This document shows, piece by piece, positions 7,338 to 17,942 of a DNA stretch of 25,691 bases. Where the stretch lies: positions 1 to 25,691 of the forward strand of contig CANKLS010000016.1 of NCBI GenBank assembly GCA_947483645.1. Reading direction: 5' to 3'. The stretch comes from Bradymonadales bacterium (GTDB lineage Bacteria; Myxococcota; Bradymonadia; REDH01). The notes beneath the pieces are model-generated. The model saw nothing but the letters and a program-made list of their open reading frames with translations. It had not been told where the DNA came from and searched no databases. The first letter of the stretch is position 1. Every line of letters begins with the position of its first letter. Made by a program: the position numbers and the translations under genes.

Positions 7338-9710
7338 ATGCCCTCCATCGAGTCCATCGTCGACACGTTCTCCCGCAAGTCGCTGGAGCGGCGCTGGATG
7401 CCGCTGGGCTTTGTGGCGCTGCTGGTGCTGCTGGCGATCGCGGGCATCGTGGTCCGAGGCGTGCGGGCCGACTTCTCGCCGCAGGCGCTCTTTGCCACCT
7501 TCGAGGATCAGGCGGCGGTCGATGCGGCCTTCACCAAGTCGTTCGGCAAGACAGACAATGTGATCGCCATCGTGATGGAGAGCGACGATGTGCTCTCCGA
7601 CGACAACCTCCGCTGGCTCCACAGCGCCTCGCTGGCGCTCGACGACAAGAGCTGGTGCGAGAAGGTGGAGAGCGTCACCCGCACCCCCATCCCGCGGCGG
7701 GCAGGCAGTGAGGCTGACGGATTCGAGGTTCGGGTCGATAACCCGGTCGTGGGGCCGACGGTCGAGCGCGAAGAGGCTGAGGCGCTCCGTGCGACCATCC
7801 GCGAATCGAAACTCTTCGACCGGCGGCTGGTCAGCATGGGCGACAGCGCGGGCAAGCGGGATGTGGCGATGCTCGCCTTCTACATCGACCGCGAGCGGAC
7901 GCAGGTGAAGGCCAACCGGCCGATCAACCAGGCCTTCAACGACTACCTTGCGGCACATCCGGCGCCGGCGGGCGCGACCGTGAAGGTGAGCGGCCTGCCC
8001 CACATCCGCGTCTGGGTGGTGGACCAGTTCTTTCACGACCAGACCCGCATCGTGCCGCTTGCGATGCTCTTCTGCATCTTCTGCCTCTTCCTCACCTTCC
8101 GCTGGTGGGCAGCGATTCTCTTCCCTGCCATGGCGGTCGGCATCTCCGTGCTGATCCTGGTCGGGACGATGGCCTGGGCTCAAGAGCCCTTCAACATCAT
8201 CAACCAGATCCTGCCGGTGCTTCTCATTGTCGTCGGCGTCAACGACAGCATCCATGTGGTGAGCCGCTACATGGAGGAGCGAGCGACCGCACCGACGAAC
8301 CAGGTCGCCGGCCACCGGACCATGATGGCGGTCGTCGTCGCCTGCGGGCTCACCGCCATGACCTCGTCGGTCGGATTTGCGAGCAACCTCTTCTCGCACA
8401 CAGAGCTGCTGCGCAACTTCAGCATCGCGGCGGCAGCCGGCGCCCTGCTCACCTACATCATCACCGTCCTCTTCCTTCCGCCCACGCTGACGCTGGTCGC
8501 GCCGCCATCGACGAAGAGCCAAGAGAGCCGCAAAGATGGCATCACCGAGCGGGCTGTCGTCTGGCTCATGGGGATGTCCTACCGCAATCCACGGAAGGTA
8601 CTCCTCGGCACCGTGCTGCTGATGACGCCGGCCATCTATCTCTCGGGCTCGATCGTCGTCGACACGCGGCTCCGCGAGACCTTCCGCCCCGGCGACGAGA
8701 TCCTCCAGACCATCGAGCTGATGGAGAAGAAGCTGAACGGTTCGGTCCCCTTCGAACTCCACTTCACGAGCACAGACAAGGGACAGTTCGACGACCCCGA
8801 GCTGCTCAATGCCATCGCCGGCCTCGAGGGCTGGATCGAGGCGCAGGAGGGCGCCATCAGCGCCACCTCCTACCAAGACTACCTGCACGAGACCTGGGTG
8901 GCCTACAGTGGCGACCCCACCAAGCGGGATCAGCCCTTCAAGTCGCGACAGCAGGTGGCCCAGCTCGCCTCGCTGCTCGAGGGCGGCACCAACAACCCGC
9001 TCGATGCCTTCGTCAACCTGAGCCGGACCGAGATGCGGGTGGCCATCGCGGTGGAGGATGTGGGCTCCAAGCGCTCCAACGAGCTGAGTGACCAGCTCAC
9101 CGCAGAGGTCGCGCAGCGACTGGCAAAGTGGCCCTCCGTCACGCTCCATCTGACGGGCGACGCCTACTCAGCAAGCCGCGGGCTGACCTCGCTGATCTCC
9201 GACCTCACCAATTCGCTCTTCTTCTCCACGATCCTCATCTTCGGCTTCATGACGCTGCTCTTCCGGAGCCTCCGCATGGGGCTGATCAGCGCGCCGCCCA
9301 ACATGCTGCCGCTCGTCTGGACGCTGGCCTACATGGCGCTGCAGGGCATCAACCTCAACACGACCTCGGTCATCATCTTCTCGATCGCCGTCGGTCTCGC
9401 CGTCGACGACACCATCCATGTGCTCGCGCGGCTCCTGGAAGAGGCCCGCGAGGGCCACAACAAAGAGGAGTGCGTGATGCGCACCGCGCGTGGCACGGGA
9501 CGCGCCATCCTCTCCGCCAGCCTCATGCTGGTGGGTGGCATGGCGGTGCTCTTCGCCAGCTCGTTCGTCCCCGTCCGGCTCTTTGGCGAGCTGATGACCG
9601 TCACGCTCAGCGGCTGCATCCTCGGCGACCTGATTCTCCTGCCCGCCCTGCTCGCTCTCTTCTGGACCCCTGATCCCAAGCACAAGACCTCGTCGCTGCT
9701 CGCCGACTGA
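7338..9710 (+). CDS. RND-superfamily exporter, HAE3/MMPL-like
   Basis: The predicted product is a 790-residue inner-membrane protein with the duplicated RND layout. TM1 (about 21-39) precedes a periplasmic loop, which is followed by a block of five helices. The second half repeats this: TM7, a second large loop, then a final helix block. The helix-4 and helix-10 signatures are GVNDSIHVV (Asp303) and GLAVDDTIHVL (Asp690/691), the acidic residues expected in the proton pathway. Size and motifs fit the HAE3 exporters, which include hopanoid and lipid transporters, rather than the 1000-residue AcrB type. No membrane-fusion protein or outer-membrane channel is adjacent. The ATG at 7338 with AGG upstream was chosen; an in-frame ATG at 7323 is an alternative. 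A 20-base gap separates it from the CpcT-like gene. The substrate is unknown. Confidence 0.92.
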   Translation: MPSIESIVDTFSRKSLERRWMPLGFVALLVLLAIAGIVVRGVRADFSPQALFATFEDQAAVDAAFTKSFGKTDNVIAIVMESDDVLSDDNLRWLHSASLALDDKSWCEKVESVTRTPIPRRAGSEADGFEVRVDNPVVGPTVEREEAEALRATIRESKLFDRRLVSMGDSAGKRDVAMLAFYIDRERTQVKANRPINQAFNDYLAAHPAPAGATVKVSGLPHIRVWVVDQFFHDQTRIVPLAMLFCIFCLFLTFRWWAAILFPAMAVGISVLILVGTMAWAQEPFNIINQILPVLLIVVGVNDSIHVVSRYMEERATAPTNQVAGHRTMMAVVVACGLTAMTSSVGFASNLFSHTELLRNFSIAAAAGALLTYIITVLFLPPTLTLVAPPSTKSQESRKDGITERAVVWLMGMSYRNPRKVLLGTVLLMTPAIYLSGSIVVDTRLRETFRPGDEILQTIELMEKKLNGSVPFELHFTSTDKGQFDDPELLNAIAGLEGWIEAQEGAISATSYQDYLHETWVAYSGDPTKRDQPFKSRQQVAQLASLLEGGTNNPLDAFVNLSRTEMRVAIAVEDVGSKRSNELSDQLTAEVAQRLAKWPSVTLHLTGDAYSASRGLTSLISDLTNSLFFSTILIFGFMTLLFRSLRMGLISAPPNMLPLVWTLAYMALQGINLNTTSVIIFSIAVGLAVDDTIHVLARLLEEAREGHNKEECVMRTARGTGRAILSASLMLVGGMAVLFASSFVPVRLFGELMTVTLSGCILGDLILLPALLALFWTPDPKHKTSSLLAD

Positions 9711-9730
9711 GCCCCGCCTCGGAGCCCCCC

Positions 9731-10492
9731 ATGCGCTACGCCCTCGCCCTCCTCCTCTTTGCCGGCTGCGGTGCCCCACAGGCAGCCCTTCCCGACGCTC
9801 CGGAGCTCGCCATCGCTGAAGGTGCACCGGGCCCCGGCCCCGGCGAGGCGATCGCCTGCTTCCCACCCGGTTTCGAACGCGATGAAGACGAAGAGCGCGT
9901 CGCGCGGGTCGCGGAGCTACTCACCGGCCGGTTCGACTCCAGCGCACAGGCCGCAGCCACACCCGACTACTTCGACATCCACCTCGCCGTCTGCCCCATC
10001 TCGGCTCCGACGCTGGGCAAGCAGGTGCTCTACGTGGAGCAGGCGCGCGCCGACAAACTGGCCGAGCCCTATCGGCAGCGGCTCTATGTGGTGGAGCCCG
10101 GCCAGACCGGCGAGGTGATCTCGCGGGTCTTCGAGTTCACAAACCCGGCTCCCTTCACCGGCTTCTGCAGTCGGCCCGAGGCCGACCGCCCCGGCTACAC
10201 CGACGGGCTTGCGGCCGAAAAGGTGGGCTGCGCGGTGCACCTGCGCGAGATGGCCTACAACAGCGACGGGCAGGCGGGGGGCGAGCGGAGCATGGGCTTT
10301 GGCGGTGGCACCGAGGGCGACGGCTGCCCGAGCTCGCTCCGGGGCGCAACCTACGCCACCTCGACGGTGGTGCTGACGGCCGCCGGGATGCAGTCGTGGG
10401 ACCAGGGCTACGACGCGGCCAGCATCCAGGTCTGGGGCGCGACCGCCGGCCCCTACCACTTTCTGCGGACCGGGCTCCCGAAAGATCCCTGA
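9731..10492 (+). CDS. CpcT/CpeT-like lipoprotein
   Basis: The predicted product has 253 residues. The signal is short, with a lipobox ending LLLFAGC (Cys13). A spacer leads to a domain that resembles the CpcT/CpeT family: LLTGRFDSSAQAAATPDYFDI, VLYVEQARADKLAEPYRQRLYVVE, VISRVFEFTNP, then CPSSLRGATYATS and MQSWDQGYDAASIQVWGA near the end. In cyanobacteria these proteins attach bilin chromophores to phycobiliprotein cysteines. The domain is a calycin-like barrel that could bind another hydrophobic ligand. Nothing else here suggests phycobilisomes, so a lipid- or tetrapyrrole-binding envelope role is a guess. The start codon has CGGAG upstream and the gene probably shares an mRNA with the RND exporter. 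Confidence 0.85.
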   Translation: MRYALALLLFAGCGAPQAALPDAPELAIAEGAPGPGPGEAIACFPPGFERDEDEERVARVAELLTGRFDSSAQAAATPDYFDIHLAVCPISAPTLGKQVLYVEQARADKLAEPYRQRLYVVEPGQTGEVISRVFEFTNPAPFTGFCSRPEADRPGYTDGLAAEKVGCAVHLREMAYNSDGQAGGERSMGFGGGTEGDGCPSSLRGATYATSTVVLTAAGMQSWDQGYDAASIQVWGATAGPYHFLRTGLPKDP

Positions 10493-10567
10493 CCCTGCCA
10501 TTTGGGGGTCGACGGGCCGCGCCTGATCCGTAGTATCGGGACCCCTCATCATGAAGCCGACGCCCGC

Positions 10568-12478
10568 ATGGCCATCTACTCCGAAACCGTCATCCACGAG
10601 ATCCGCAGCCGCGCCGCGATCGACCAGGTCATCGGCGAGTCGGTTCGACTCGAACGGCGCGGAAACCGGCTGCTCGGGCTCTGCCCCTTTCACAGCGAGA
10701 AGAGCCCGTCGTTCAATGTGAACCCGGAGATCGGGCGCTACCACTGTTTCGGCTGTCAGGCCTCCGGGGATGTCTTCTCCTTTCTGCAGAAGCGCGATGG
10801 ACTGAGCTTTCTCGAGGCGATCGAGAAGCTTGCCGGCCAGACCGGCGTGCAGCTTCCAGCCCGCGAGAGCAATGCCCGCAGCGACATCGCGCAGGCCGAC
10901 AAGGAGCGCTACTTCCGGGCGACCCAGTTCGCGGCCCAGTTCTACGCAGACAACCTGCTGTCGGGGCGCTACCCGGAAGCCACCGCCTACATCGCCCGAC
11001 GCGGTGTTCCGCTCGAGACGGTCCGCGCCTTCGGGTTGGGCTATGCGCCGAGCGAATGGTCGACGCTGGTCGACGCGGCGGCCGCCAAGCGAGTGCCGGT
11101 TGCCGATCTGGAGTATGCTGGGCTGGCCAAGCCGCGCGAACGGGGCGGTGGCCACTTCGACATGTTCCGCAACCGGCTGATGTTCCCTGTGCGTGACCTG
11201 TCCAAGCGGGTGGTTGCCTTCTCGGGGCGTGCACTCTCCGCCGAAGAAAAGGCCAAGTATATCAACTCGCCCGAGACACCCTTCTACAGGAAGGCCAAGG
11301 AGCTCTTTGGCATCGACCTCGCGCAGGGCCCCATCAAGGCGGCGCAGCGGGCGATCCTGGTCGAAGGGAACTTTGATGTGGTCTCGCTCCATGCCCATGG
11401 CGTGTCGCAGGCCGTTGCGCCGCTCGGCACCGCGCTGACCCTCGATCAGGTGCGGCTGCTGCGCCGCTTCACCAAGTCTGTCGTCCTCTTCTTTGATGGC
11501 GACAAGGCAGGCCGCGCTGCCGCCCGCAAGTCGCTCGACATCCTGCTCGAGGCCGACTTCCCCGAGATCCTGTTCGCCCAGCTCCCCGACGGAGCCGACC
11601 CCGACGACATCGCCCGCCGCGGTGGTGCCGACGCTGTCCAGGCGCTCATCCAGCAGGCCAAGCCGCTCCTCGACCTCCTCATCGAGGAGCTCATCCTTCC
11701 GGCCACCGGAAGCGCCACGCCGAGCGCCAAGGCTGCCGCAGTGTCCGAGCTGGCGCCGCTCATGGCCAAGATCAAGGACACGACGCTGCTCGAGGCCTGG
11801 ATCCAGGAGATCTCCCGCCGCACAGGCCTAAGCCCCGGCGAGCTCGCCCGTCGCTTCCGGCCCGGCGCCAATTCGCCCGGCCCGTTCTCTTCGCAGCCGC
11901 GGCCTGCGGCACGCCCTGCTGTGGTGCCACCACCAGCCTTCGATGACCGTGCAACCCCGCCTCCCTTCGAGGACGCGCCCATCGGCGATGCGCCCTTTGA
12001 CGATGGCCCGCTACCGCCCCGCGACGCGGCGCCCGTCGAGCTCGCGCCGCTGAACCCGATGGAGACCGAGCTCATCGTCCTGCTCCACCGGCGCGCGGCG
12101 CTGCTGCTGACCTTCCTTCATGCCCGCACCGACATCTCCATGGAGCAGCGTGAGGTTGCCGAGTGGGCCCGCGCGGTTGCTGCGGCCCACCAGAAGAGCG
12201 GTCCCTCGCTCAGCCGCGCCTTCGAGATGCTCGACGAGGGGCCGCTAAAGAGCGTCATTGCGCGCGCGCTGATGCTCGCCGGGCCGCTCTACGAGGAGAA
12301 GATTCAGAGCGCCTTCCACGCTGTATCGCTGAAGATCAAACGGGCCTGGGTTGTGACCACGCGGGCGCGGCTTCTCAACGAACTCGAGGGTGCCAGCAAG
12401 CGCGGCGACGATGAGGGCGCCTTCTTGCTCCTCAACCAGCTTCAGCGCCTGAACGAGTTCGAGAGGGATACGCGGTAG
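10568..12478 (+). CDS. dnaG: DNA primase
   Basis: The 636-residue primase makes RNA primers at the replication fork. The N-terminal CHC2 zinc domain has its ligands at Cys39, His42, Cys60 and Cys63 (CPFH and CFGC). The TOPRIM core shows the catalytic Glu266 (LVEGNFDVV) and the DxD pair Asp310/Asp312 (FFDGDKAG). A Pro-rich acidic linker at about 430-500 joins a helical C-terminal DnaB-interaction domain. The ATG at 10568 begins MAIYSETVIHEIRSR, which aligns with the usual start; no strong Shine-Dalgarno is visible. An upstream TTG (10502) would add 22 residues unlike the family. rpoD lies downstream, as in the macromolecular-synthesis operon, but a large unrelated gene intervenes and no rpsU is visible upstream. 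Confidence 0.96.
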   Translation: MAIYSETVIHEIRSRAAIDQVIGESVRLERRGNRLLGLCPFHSEKSPSFNVNPEIGRYHCFGCQASGDVFSFLQKRDGLSFLEAIEKLAGQTGVQLPARESNARSDIAQADKERYFRATQFAAQFYADNLLSGRYPEATAYIARRGVPLETVRAFGLGYAPSEWSTLVDAAAAKRVPVADLEYAGLAKPRERGGGHFDMFRNRLMFPVRDLSKRVVAFSGRALSAEEKAKYINSPETPFYRKAKELFGIDLAQGPIKAAQRAILVEGNFDVVSLHAHGVSQAVAPLGTALTLDQVRLLRRFTKSVVLFFDGDKAGRAAARKSLDILLEADFPEILFAQLPDGADPDDIARRGGADAVQALIQQAKPLLDLLIEELILPATGSATPSAKAAAVSELAPLMAKIKDTTLLEAWIQEISRRTGLSPGELARRFRPGANSPGPFSSQPRPAARPAVVPPPAFDDRATPPPFEDAPIGDAPFDDGPLPPRDAAPVELAPLNPMETELIVLLHRRAALLLTFLHARTDISMEQREVAEWARAVAAAHQKSGPSLSRAFEMLDEGPLKSVIARALMLAGPLYEEKIQSAFHAVSLKIKRAWVVTTRARLLNELEGASKRGDDEGAFLLLNQLQRLNEFERDTR

Positions 12479-12603
12479 AAAAGAGCGCTCTCCGCAGGCA
12501 GGGCTGTGTGCAAAAGATTGAATTGCGTGCGGTTTGGGGTATGCCGCAGCCTTGCTCGTAGCCTGAGCATCGACCCCCGCACCGCGTTTTGACGCGTAAC
12601 AGC

Positions 12604-14874
12604 ATGCCAGACCAGCCGCACGATCCGACCTCAACCGAAGCCTCAGGCCTCTACGACAAGCTGACGGTCGGGAGCACACTGGGTGGCTACACGCTTTTGG
12701 AGCAGCTCTCATCCGAGGGGCTCGAGCAGCTCTGGCGCGCCAAAGAGTCGAACGCCACGGGCGTCGAACGCCCGCTCCGGCTGACGATTGTGCATGCGGC
12801 TGCCCACGGCTCCCACGAGGCGCTCGCCTCCTTCCGCGGCCGCGCCACCGCGCTCGCTCGCCTCCGCAACCACTACATCGAGCGCTCCTTCGAGCCCCAG
12901 CTCGTCTCCGGCATGGATGTCGTGGTCTCGAACGTCAGTACCGGTGTGACGCTCGAGTATTGGCTCTCGCAGTACGTTGAGCTCATCCCAGTCGAGCGGA
13001 GCCGCGACCTCTTTCTGCAGCTCTGCGACGCGCTCGCCGCCGCCGCCGAACTCCCGGCACCCTACGGCCCGCTCGAGCACCGGCGGCTCCGGCCCGAACA
13101 CCTCCTGGTCGTCGAGGCAGGCGGCCAGCCCGAGCTCCGCGTCTGCAGCTTCGGCCTCGCCGCCGACACGGCCGGCATCGCCTGGCGCCCCGAAGACCGT
13201 GCGACAGATGCCGAGGCCTACCTGGCGCCAGAGCAGACAGCCGGCACCCCCGTCGCGGTCACGCAGCAGACGGTTGTCTTCAGCCTCGCCGTCATCGCCA
13301 TCGAGCTCCTCACCCTCCGCATGCGCCCAGCGCTCGGCCGCTGCTGGTGGGAGCTCTCCACCGACAGCGACGACACCACGGTGGCCGCCCTCGCCGAACT
13401 CCGCTCGGTCGTCCCGCTCCCAGTGCTAAAGGTGCTGTCGGGCGCCATGCTCCGCGCCCCCGAAGCCCGCTACGACTCCATCCGCACCTTCGCCGCCGCC
13501 TTCGACCAGGCCTGGCCGGAGCCCCGCCTCCTCCGCCTCCAGCAGGCCCAGGCCGACGCAACCGCCGCCGCCCGCGCCACCGCCCGCCCCAAGCCGCCGG
13601 CACCGGCGAAGCAGGCCCCTGCACCCGCGCGATCCAACCGTCTCGCCGGTGCCGCCTTTGCCCTCGCGCTGATCGCCGCGGCCGCCTTCTTTGCGCTCCG
13701 TCCCAGCGTTGAACCCGCGGCGACACCAGGCGAGCGCTCCGCCGATGCTGCGGCCGCGCCCACCGGCGACAAGCCCACCCCACCACCTGTCGCGGCCGCA
13801 GCCGGCGGCTCTGGGGCGGTGGTGGCTGCGGGCTCGGGGAGCGGCGCGGCAGGCGCAGAACCCGAGGGCTCCGCCGCAATGCCCGTCGCCGCGCCGCTCC
13901 TGCCCATGACCAACCGGCAGCTCGGCCAGCCCTGCGAGCAGTCGACGCAGTGCGCCTCCAGCCTCTGCTCCAACAAGCACTGTGCGCCCGAGGGGTTCGC
14001 CTACATCCCCGCAGGAACCTTCACCCGCGGGACGCCCGCCACCGAGCTCGGTCACAAGAGCAACGAGTGGCAGGCTGAGGTGGTCATCGAGAGCCCATTT
14101 TTCCTCCAGATGGCAGAGGTCTCGCAGCGGGACTGGAGTGCCGTCATGGAGAGCAACCCCTCCAAGTTCGCCGCCTGTGGCGACGGCTGCCCGGTAGACA
14201 GCGTCTCCTGGTGGCAGGGTGCCGCCTACCTCAACGCCCGCTCCGAGAAGGAGCAGCTCACCGCCTGCTACCAGCTCGACGGCTGCACGGGCGACGCCAA
14301 GCAGGCCGGCACCAAGCCCTTCGTCTGCCAGAGCGCCACACTGCGCGACGACTGCACCGGCTACCGCTACCCGACAGAGGTGGAATGGGAGTATGCCGCG
14401 AGGGCCGGCTCGACGAGCGCCACCTACCGGGGCAACATCCGGCTCGACTCGACCCGGGGCTTTGTCTGCGGGCGGGAAGCAGCGCTCGACGGTATCGCAG
14501 TCTGGTACTGTGACGCGGAGGTCCGCTTCGCCAGCGGCGTCTCGGGCGCAGGCCATGAGGGGCCTGCTCAAATCGGTCCGGCGCGCGCCAGAATCCGTAC
14601 CCCCAACCCCTGGGGCCTCTACGACATGCTCGGCAATGTGGCGGAATGGACCGATTCGGCCTTCATCAACAGCCCGACCGAGGCGTTGCCGAAGACGGCG
14701 GGCACTGTGGAGAGCCGGGTGGTCCGCGGAGGCAGCTGGAACGACCCGCCGCTCGACCTGCGGGCGGGCGCCCGGAGCCAGATACAGGCGGGATCAAGCT
14801 CGCCGCAGCGAGGGTTCCGTCCTGCCAGAAGACTGACGATACCCGCCACGGCAAAAAACGATCGGCCCCATTGA
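12604..14874 (+). CDS. Membrane pseudokinase fused to FGE/SUMF1-like domain
   Basis: The predicted product has 756 residues. Residues about 26-300 follow a PknB-type kinase fold. The glycine loop is weak, there is no VAIK lysine (LRLTIV instead), HRDLKPEN is replaced by HRRLRPEH (159-166) and DFG by SFG (182-184), while YLAPEQ (206-211) is kept. Catalysis is therefore unlikely. A Pro/Ala linker, a single transmembrane helix (347-365), a long Ala/Gly/Pro stretch and a Cys cluster (444-460) lead to an FGE/SUMF1-like domain (464-744) with YIPAGTFTRG, YPTEVEWEYAARAG, NPWGLYDMLGNVAEW, RVVRGGSW and GFRPARR. The cysteine pair used by true formylglycine-generating enzymes is not seen after RGGSW. The protein is inferred to sense or bind across the membrane. 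The start is uncertain: a TTG at 12589 also fits. A weak promoter match (TTGAAT 12518, TATGCC 12540) lies upstream. Confidence 0.88.
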   Translation: MPDQPHDPTSTEASGLYDKLTVGSTLGGYTLLEQLSSEGLEQLWRAKESNATGVERPLRLTIVHAAAHGSHEALASFRGRATALARLRNHYIERSFEPQLVSGMDVVVSNVSTGVTLEYWLSQYVELIPVERSRDLFLQLCDALAAAAELPAPYGPLEHRRLRPEHLLVVEAGGQPELRVCSFGLAADTAGIAWRPEDRATDAEAYLAPEQTAGTPVAVTQQTVVFSLAVIAIELLTLRMRPALGRCWWELSTDSDDTTVAALAELRSVVPLPVLKVLSGAMLRAPEARYDSIRTFAAAFDQAWPEPRLLRLQQAQADATAAARATARPKPPAPAKQAPAPARSNRLAGAAFALALIAAAAFFALRPSVEPAATPGERSADAAAAPTGDKPTPPPVAAAAGGSGAVVAAGSGSGAAGAEPEGSAAMPVAAPLLPMTNRQLGQPCEQSTQCASSLCSNKHCAPEGFAYIPAGTFTRGTPATELGHKSNEWQAEVVIESPFFLQMAEVSQRDWSAVMESNPSKFAACGDGCPVDSVSWWQGAAYLNARSEKEQLTACYQLDGCTGDAKQAGTKPFVCQSATLRDDCTGYRYPTEVEWEYAARAGSTSATYRGNIRLDSTRGFVCGREAALDGIAVWYCDAEVRFASGVSGAGHEGPAQIGPARARIRTPNPWGLYDMLGNVAEWTDSAFINSPTEALPKTAGTVESRVVRGGSWNDPPLDLRAGARSQIQAGSSSPQRGFRPARRLTIPATAKNDRPH

Positions 14875-14957
14875 CCGTCCAAGATCGCCCCTCTACACCG
14901 CCGAACGCAGGACAAAAACTGCAATCTTGAGGGCGTTTCGGTCTGGCAAGGAGCGAC

Positions 14958-16844
<1,887 letters not shown>

Positions 16845-16922
16845 CCTTTATCTTGCGTGTATTCTTTGATTTTGACGCACGAGTCGTTTAGCAGAGCGGC
16901 CCTCTGGCAGCTGCCGACATTC

Positions 16923-16995
16923 GGGCCCATAGCTCAGTGGTCAGAGCTGGCGGCTCATAACCGCTTGGTCCCTGGTTCGAACCCAGGTGGGCCTA
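16923..16995 (+). tRNA. tRNA with CAT anticodon, probably tRNA-Ile2 (alternatively elongator tRNA-Met)
   Basis: A full cloverleaf folds. The acceptor is GGGCCCA/TGGGCCT with one G-U pair and discriminator A. The D stem is GCTC/GAGC, the anticodon stem GGCGG/CCGCT with loop CTCATAA, and the T stem CCTGG/CCAGG with loop TTCGAAC. No CCA is encoded (CTC follows). The initiator features (three G-C pairs in the anticodon stem, mismatch at 1-72) are absent. The C4-G69 and C5-G68 pairs, and close similarity of the D and anticodon arms to Escherichia coli tRNA-Ile2, favour the lysidine-modified isoleucine tRNA. Assignment between Ile2 and Met remains open. Confidence 0.95.
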
Positions 16996-17198
16996 CTCGT
17001 TTCGAAACCTTACCCCCAGTTCTCTTGGTCCTCTCCCTCTTCGCGGCTCTGAGCCACCCCTACGACGCCTACTCGGCGCTCCGCAGCGGCTCGCCCAACC
17101 AGAGGACCTCTCCAGAACAGCGCCGCAACTGCGGCGAGGGCCCCTATTTTGTTCTCTCCTTGCTCCTTCTTCGTGCCGTCCGATCCTAGAGGTGTGCC

Positions 17199-17933
17199 TT
17201 GCAAAAAGAGTTGATGCTCCTCCGCCAGCTCCAAGAGTTTGATCTTCAAATCCAGGCCATCAACAGCCGCGCAGAAGAGATGCGTGAAGACCTCGAGGAG
17301 CTCAACCAGCTCCACGACGGCCTCAACGACTCTCTGCTGACGCAGAAGAAGCAGCTCTCCGACACCCGCACGATGATGAAGGAAAAGGAGGATATGCTCG
17401 CCAACAACGAAGAGCGGCATAACCTCTCCAAGTCGCGCCTCAACCAGGTCTCCAACACCCGCGAGTACAACGCGCTCGAGAAGGAGATGGAGACCATCCG
17501 CAAGATGAATGGTCTCCTCGAGGAGGAGCGCGAGTCGCTCCGCGAGGCCATCGAAGGCTCCGAGACCGACGTTGCCGACAAGCAGGGCAAGGTCGCCCAC
17601 CTCAAGTCGCAGATCGACGAGGCCCTCTCCATCATGGAGCACGAGGCCGCGACCGCCGGCGCAAAGACCGACAAGCTCTCCGCGGAGCGGCTCACGGTCC
17701 GCAACCAGATCGAGAAGACCCTCGTTCGCCGCTACGAGTTCATCGCCGGTCGGCGCCCGGGCAAGGCCGTCGTCTCGGCCCATCAGGGCATGTGCACCGG
17801 CTGCAACATGATGCTGCCCCCGCAGCTCTACAACGAGCTCCAGCTCGGCCTGAAGATTCTGCAGTGCACCAACTGCCAGCGCATTCTCTTCTACGAGTCC
17901 GAGGAGGACCGAGCCCGCAACAAGGCGGGCTAG
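17199..17933 (+). CDS. Coiled-coil C4-type zinc-ribbon protein (CT398/DUF164-like)
   Basis: The predicted product has 244 residues. Residues about 5-180 are a heptad-rich coiled coil with no prolines. They are followed by a C-terminal zinc ribbon with ligands Cys199, Cys202, Cys223 and Cys226 (CTGC and CTNC). NTREYNALEKEME (87-99) is a conserved family stretch. The family is suggested to bind nucleic acids or act as an adaptor; its best-known member, Chlamydia CT398, has been linked to sigma-54 and secretion components. The TTG start at 17199 is preferred because AGAGG lies about six bases upstream; an ATG at 17214 is the alternative. rnpB begins about ten bases after its stop, so the two transcripts must overlap or be separated by processing. 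Confidence 0.9.
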   Translation: MQKELMLLRQLQEFDLQIQAINSRAEEMREDLEELNQLHDGLNDSLLTQKKQLSDTRTMMKEKEDMLANNEERHNLSKSRLNQVSNTREYNALEKEMETIRKMNGLLEEERESLREAIEGSETDVADKQGKVAHLKSQIDEALSIMEHEAATAGAKTDKLSAERLTVRNQIEKTLVRRYEFIAGRRPGKAVVSAHQGMCTGCNMMLPPQLYNELQLGLKILQCTNCQRILFYESEEDRARNKAG

Positions 17934-17942
17934 TGCCTCCCC

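Noticed and set aside
7326..9149. 607-codon minus-strand open frame opposite the RND exporter
   Set aside because: Its product is a low-complexity Asp/Gly/His/Arg-rich chain typical of the antisense of a high-GC gene, with no recognisable domain. The plus strand encodes a clear exporter.
9917..11398. 493-codon minus-strand open frame across the CpcT-like gene and dnaG
   Set aside because: It spans two well-supported plus-strand genes and shows no domain; it arises from third-position GC bias.
12482..12491. Ten-base palindrome AGAGCGCTCT just after dnaG
   Set aside because: Too short, with no loop and no T-run; expected by chance in GC-rich DNA.
16923..16995. Initiator tRNA-fMet
   Set aside because: The three consecutive G-C pairs in the anticodon stem and the 1-72 mismatch of initiators are missing.
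17121..17155. Hairpin CGCCGC-AACT-GCGGCG followed by a T-rich stretch, as a terminator after the tRNA
   Set aside because: The T-rich part begins about ten bases after the stem and is interrupted, so it does not have the form of an intrinsic terminator. The 203 bases between tRNA and zinc-ribbon gene show nothing else clear.
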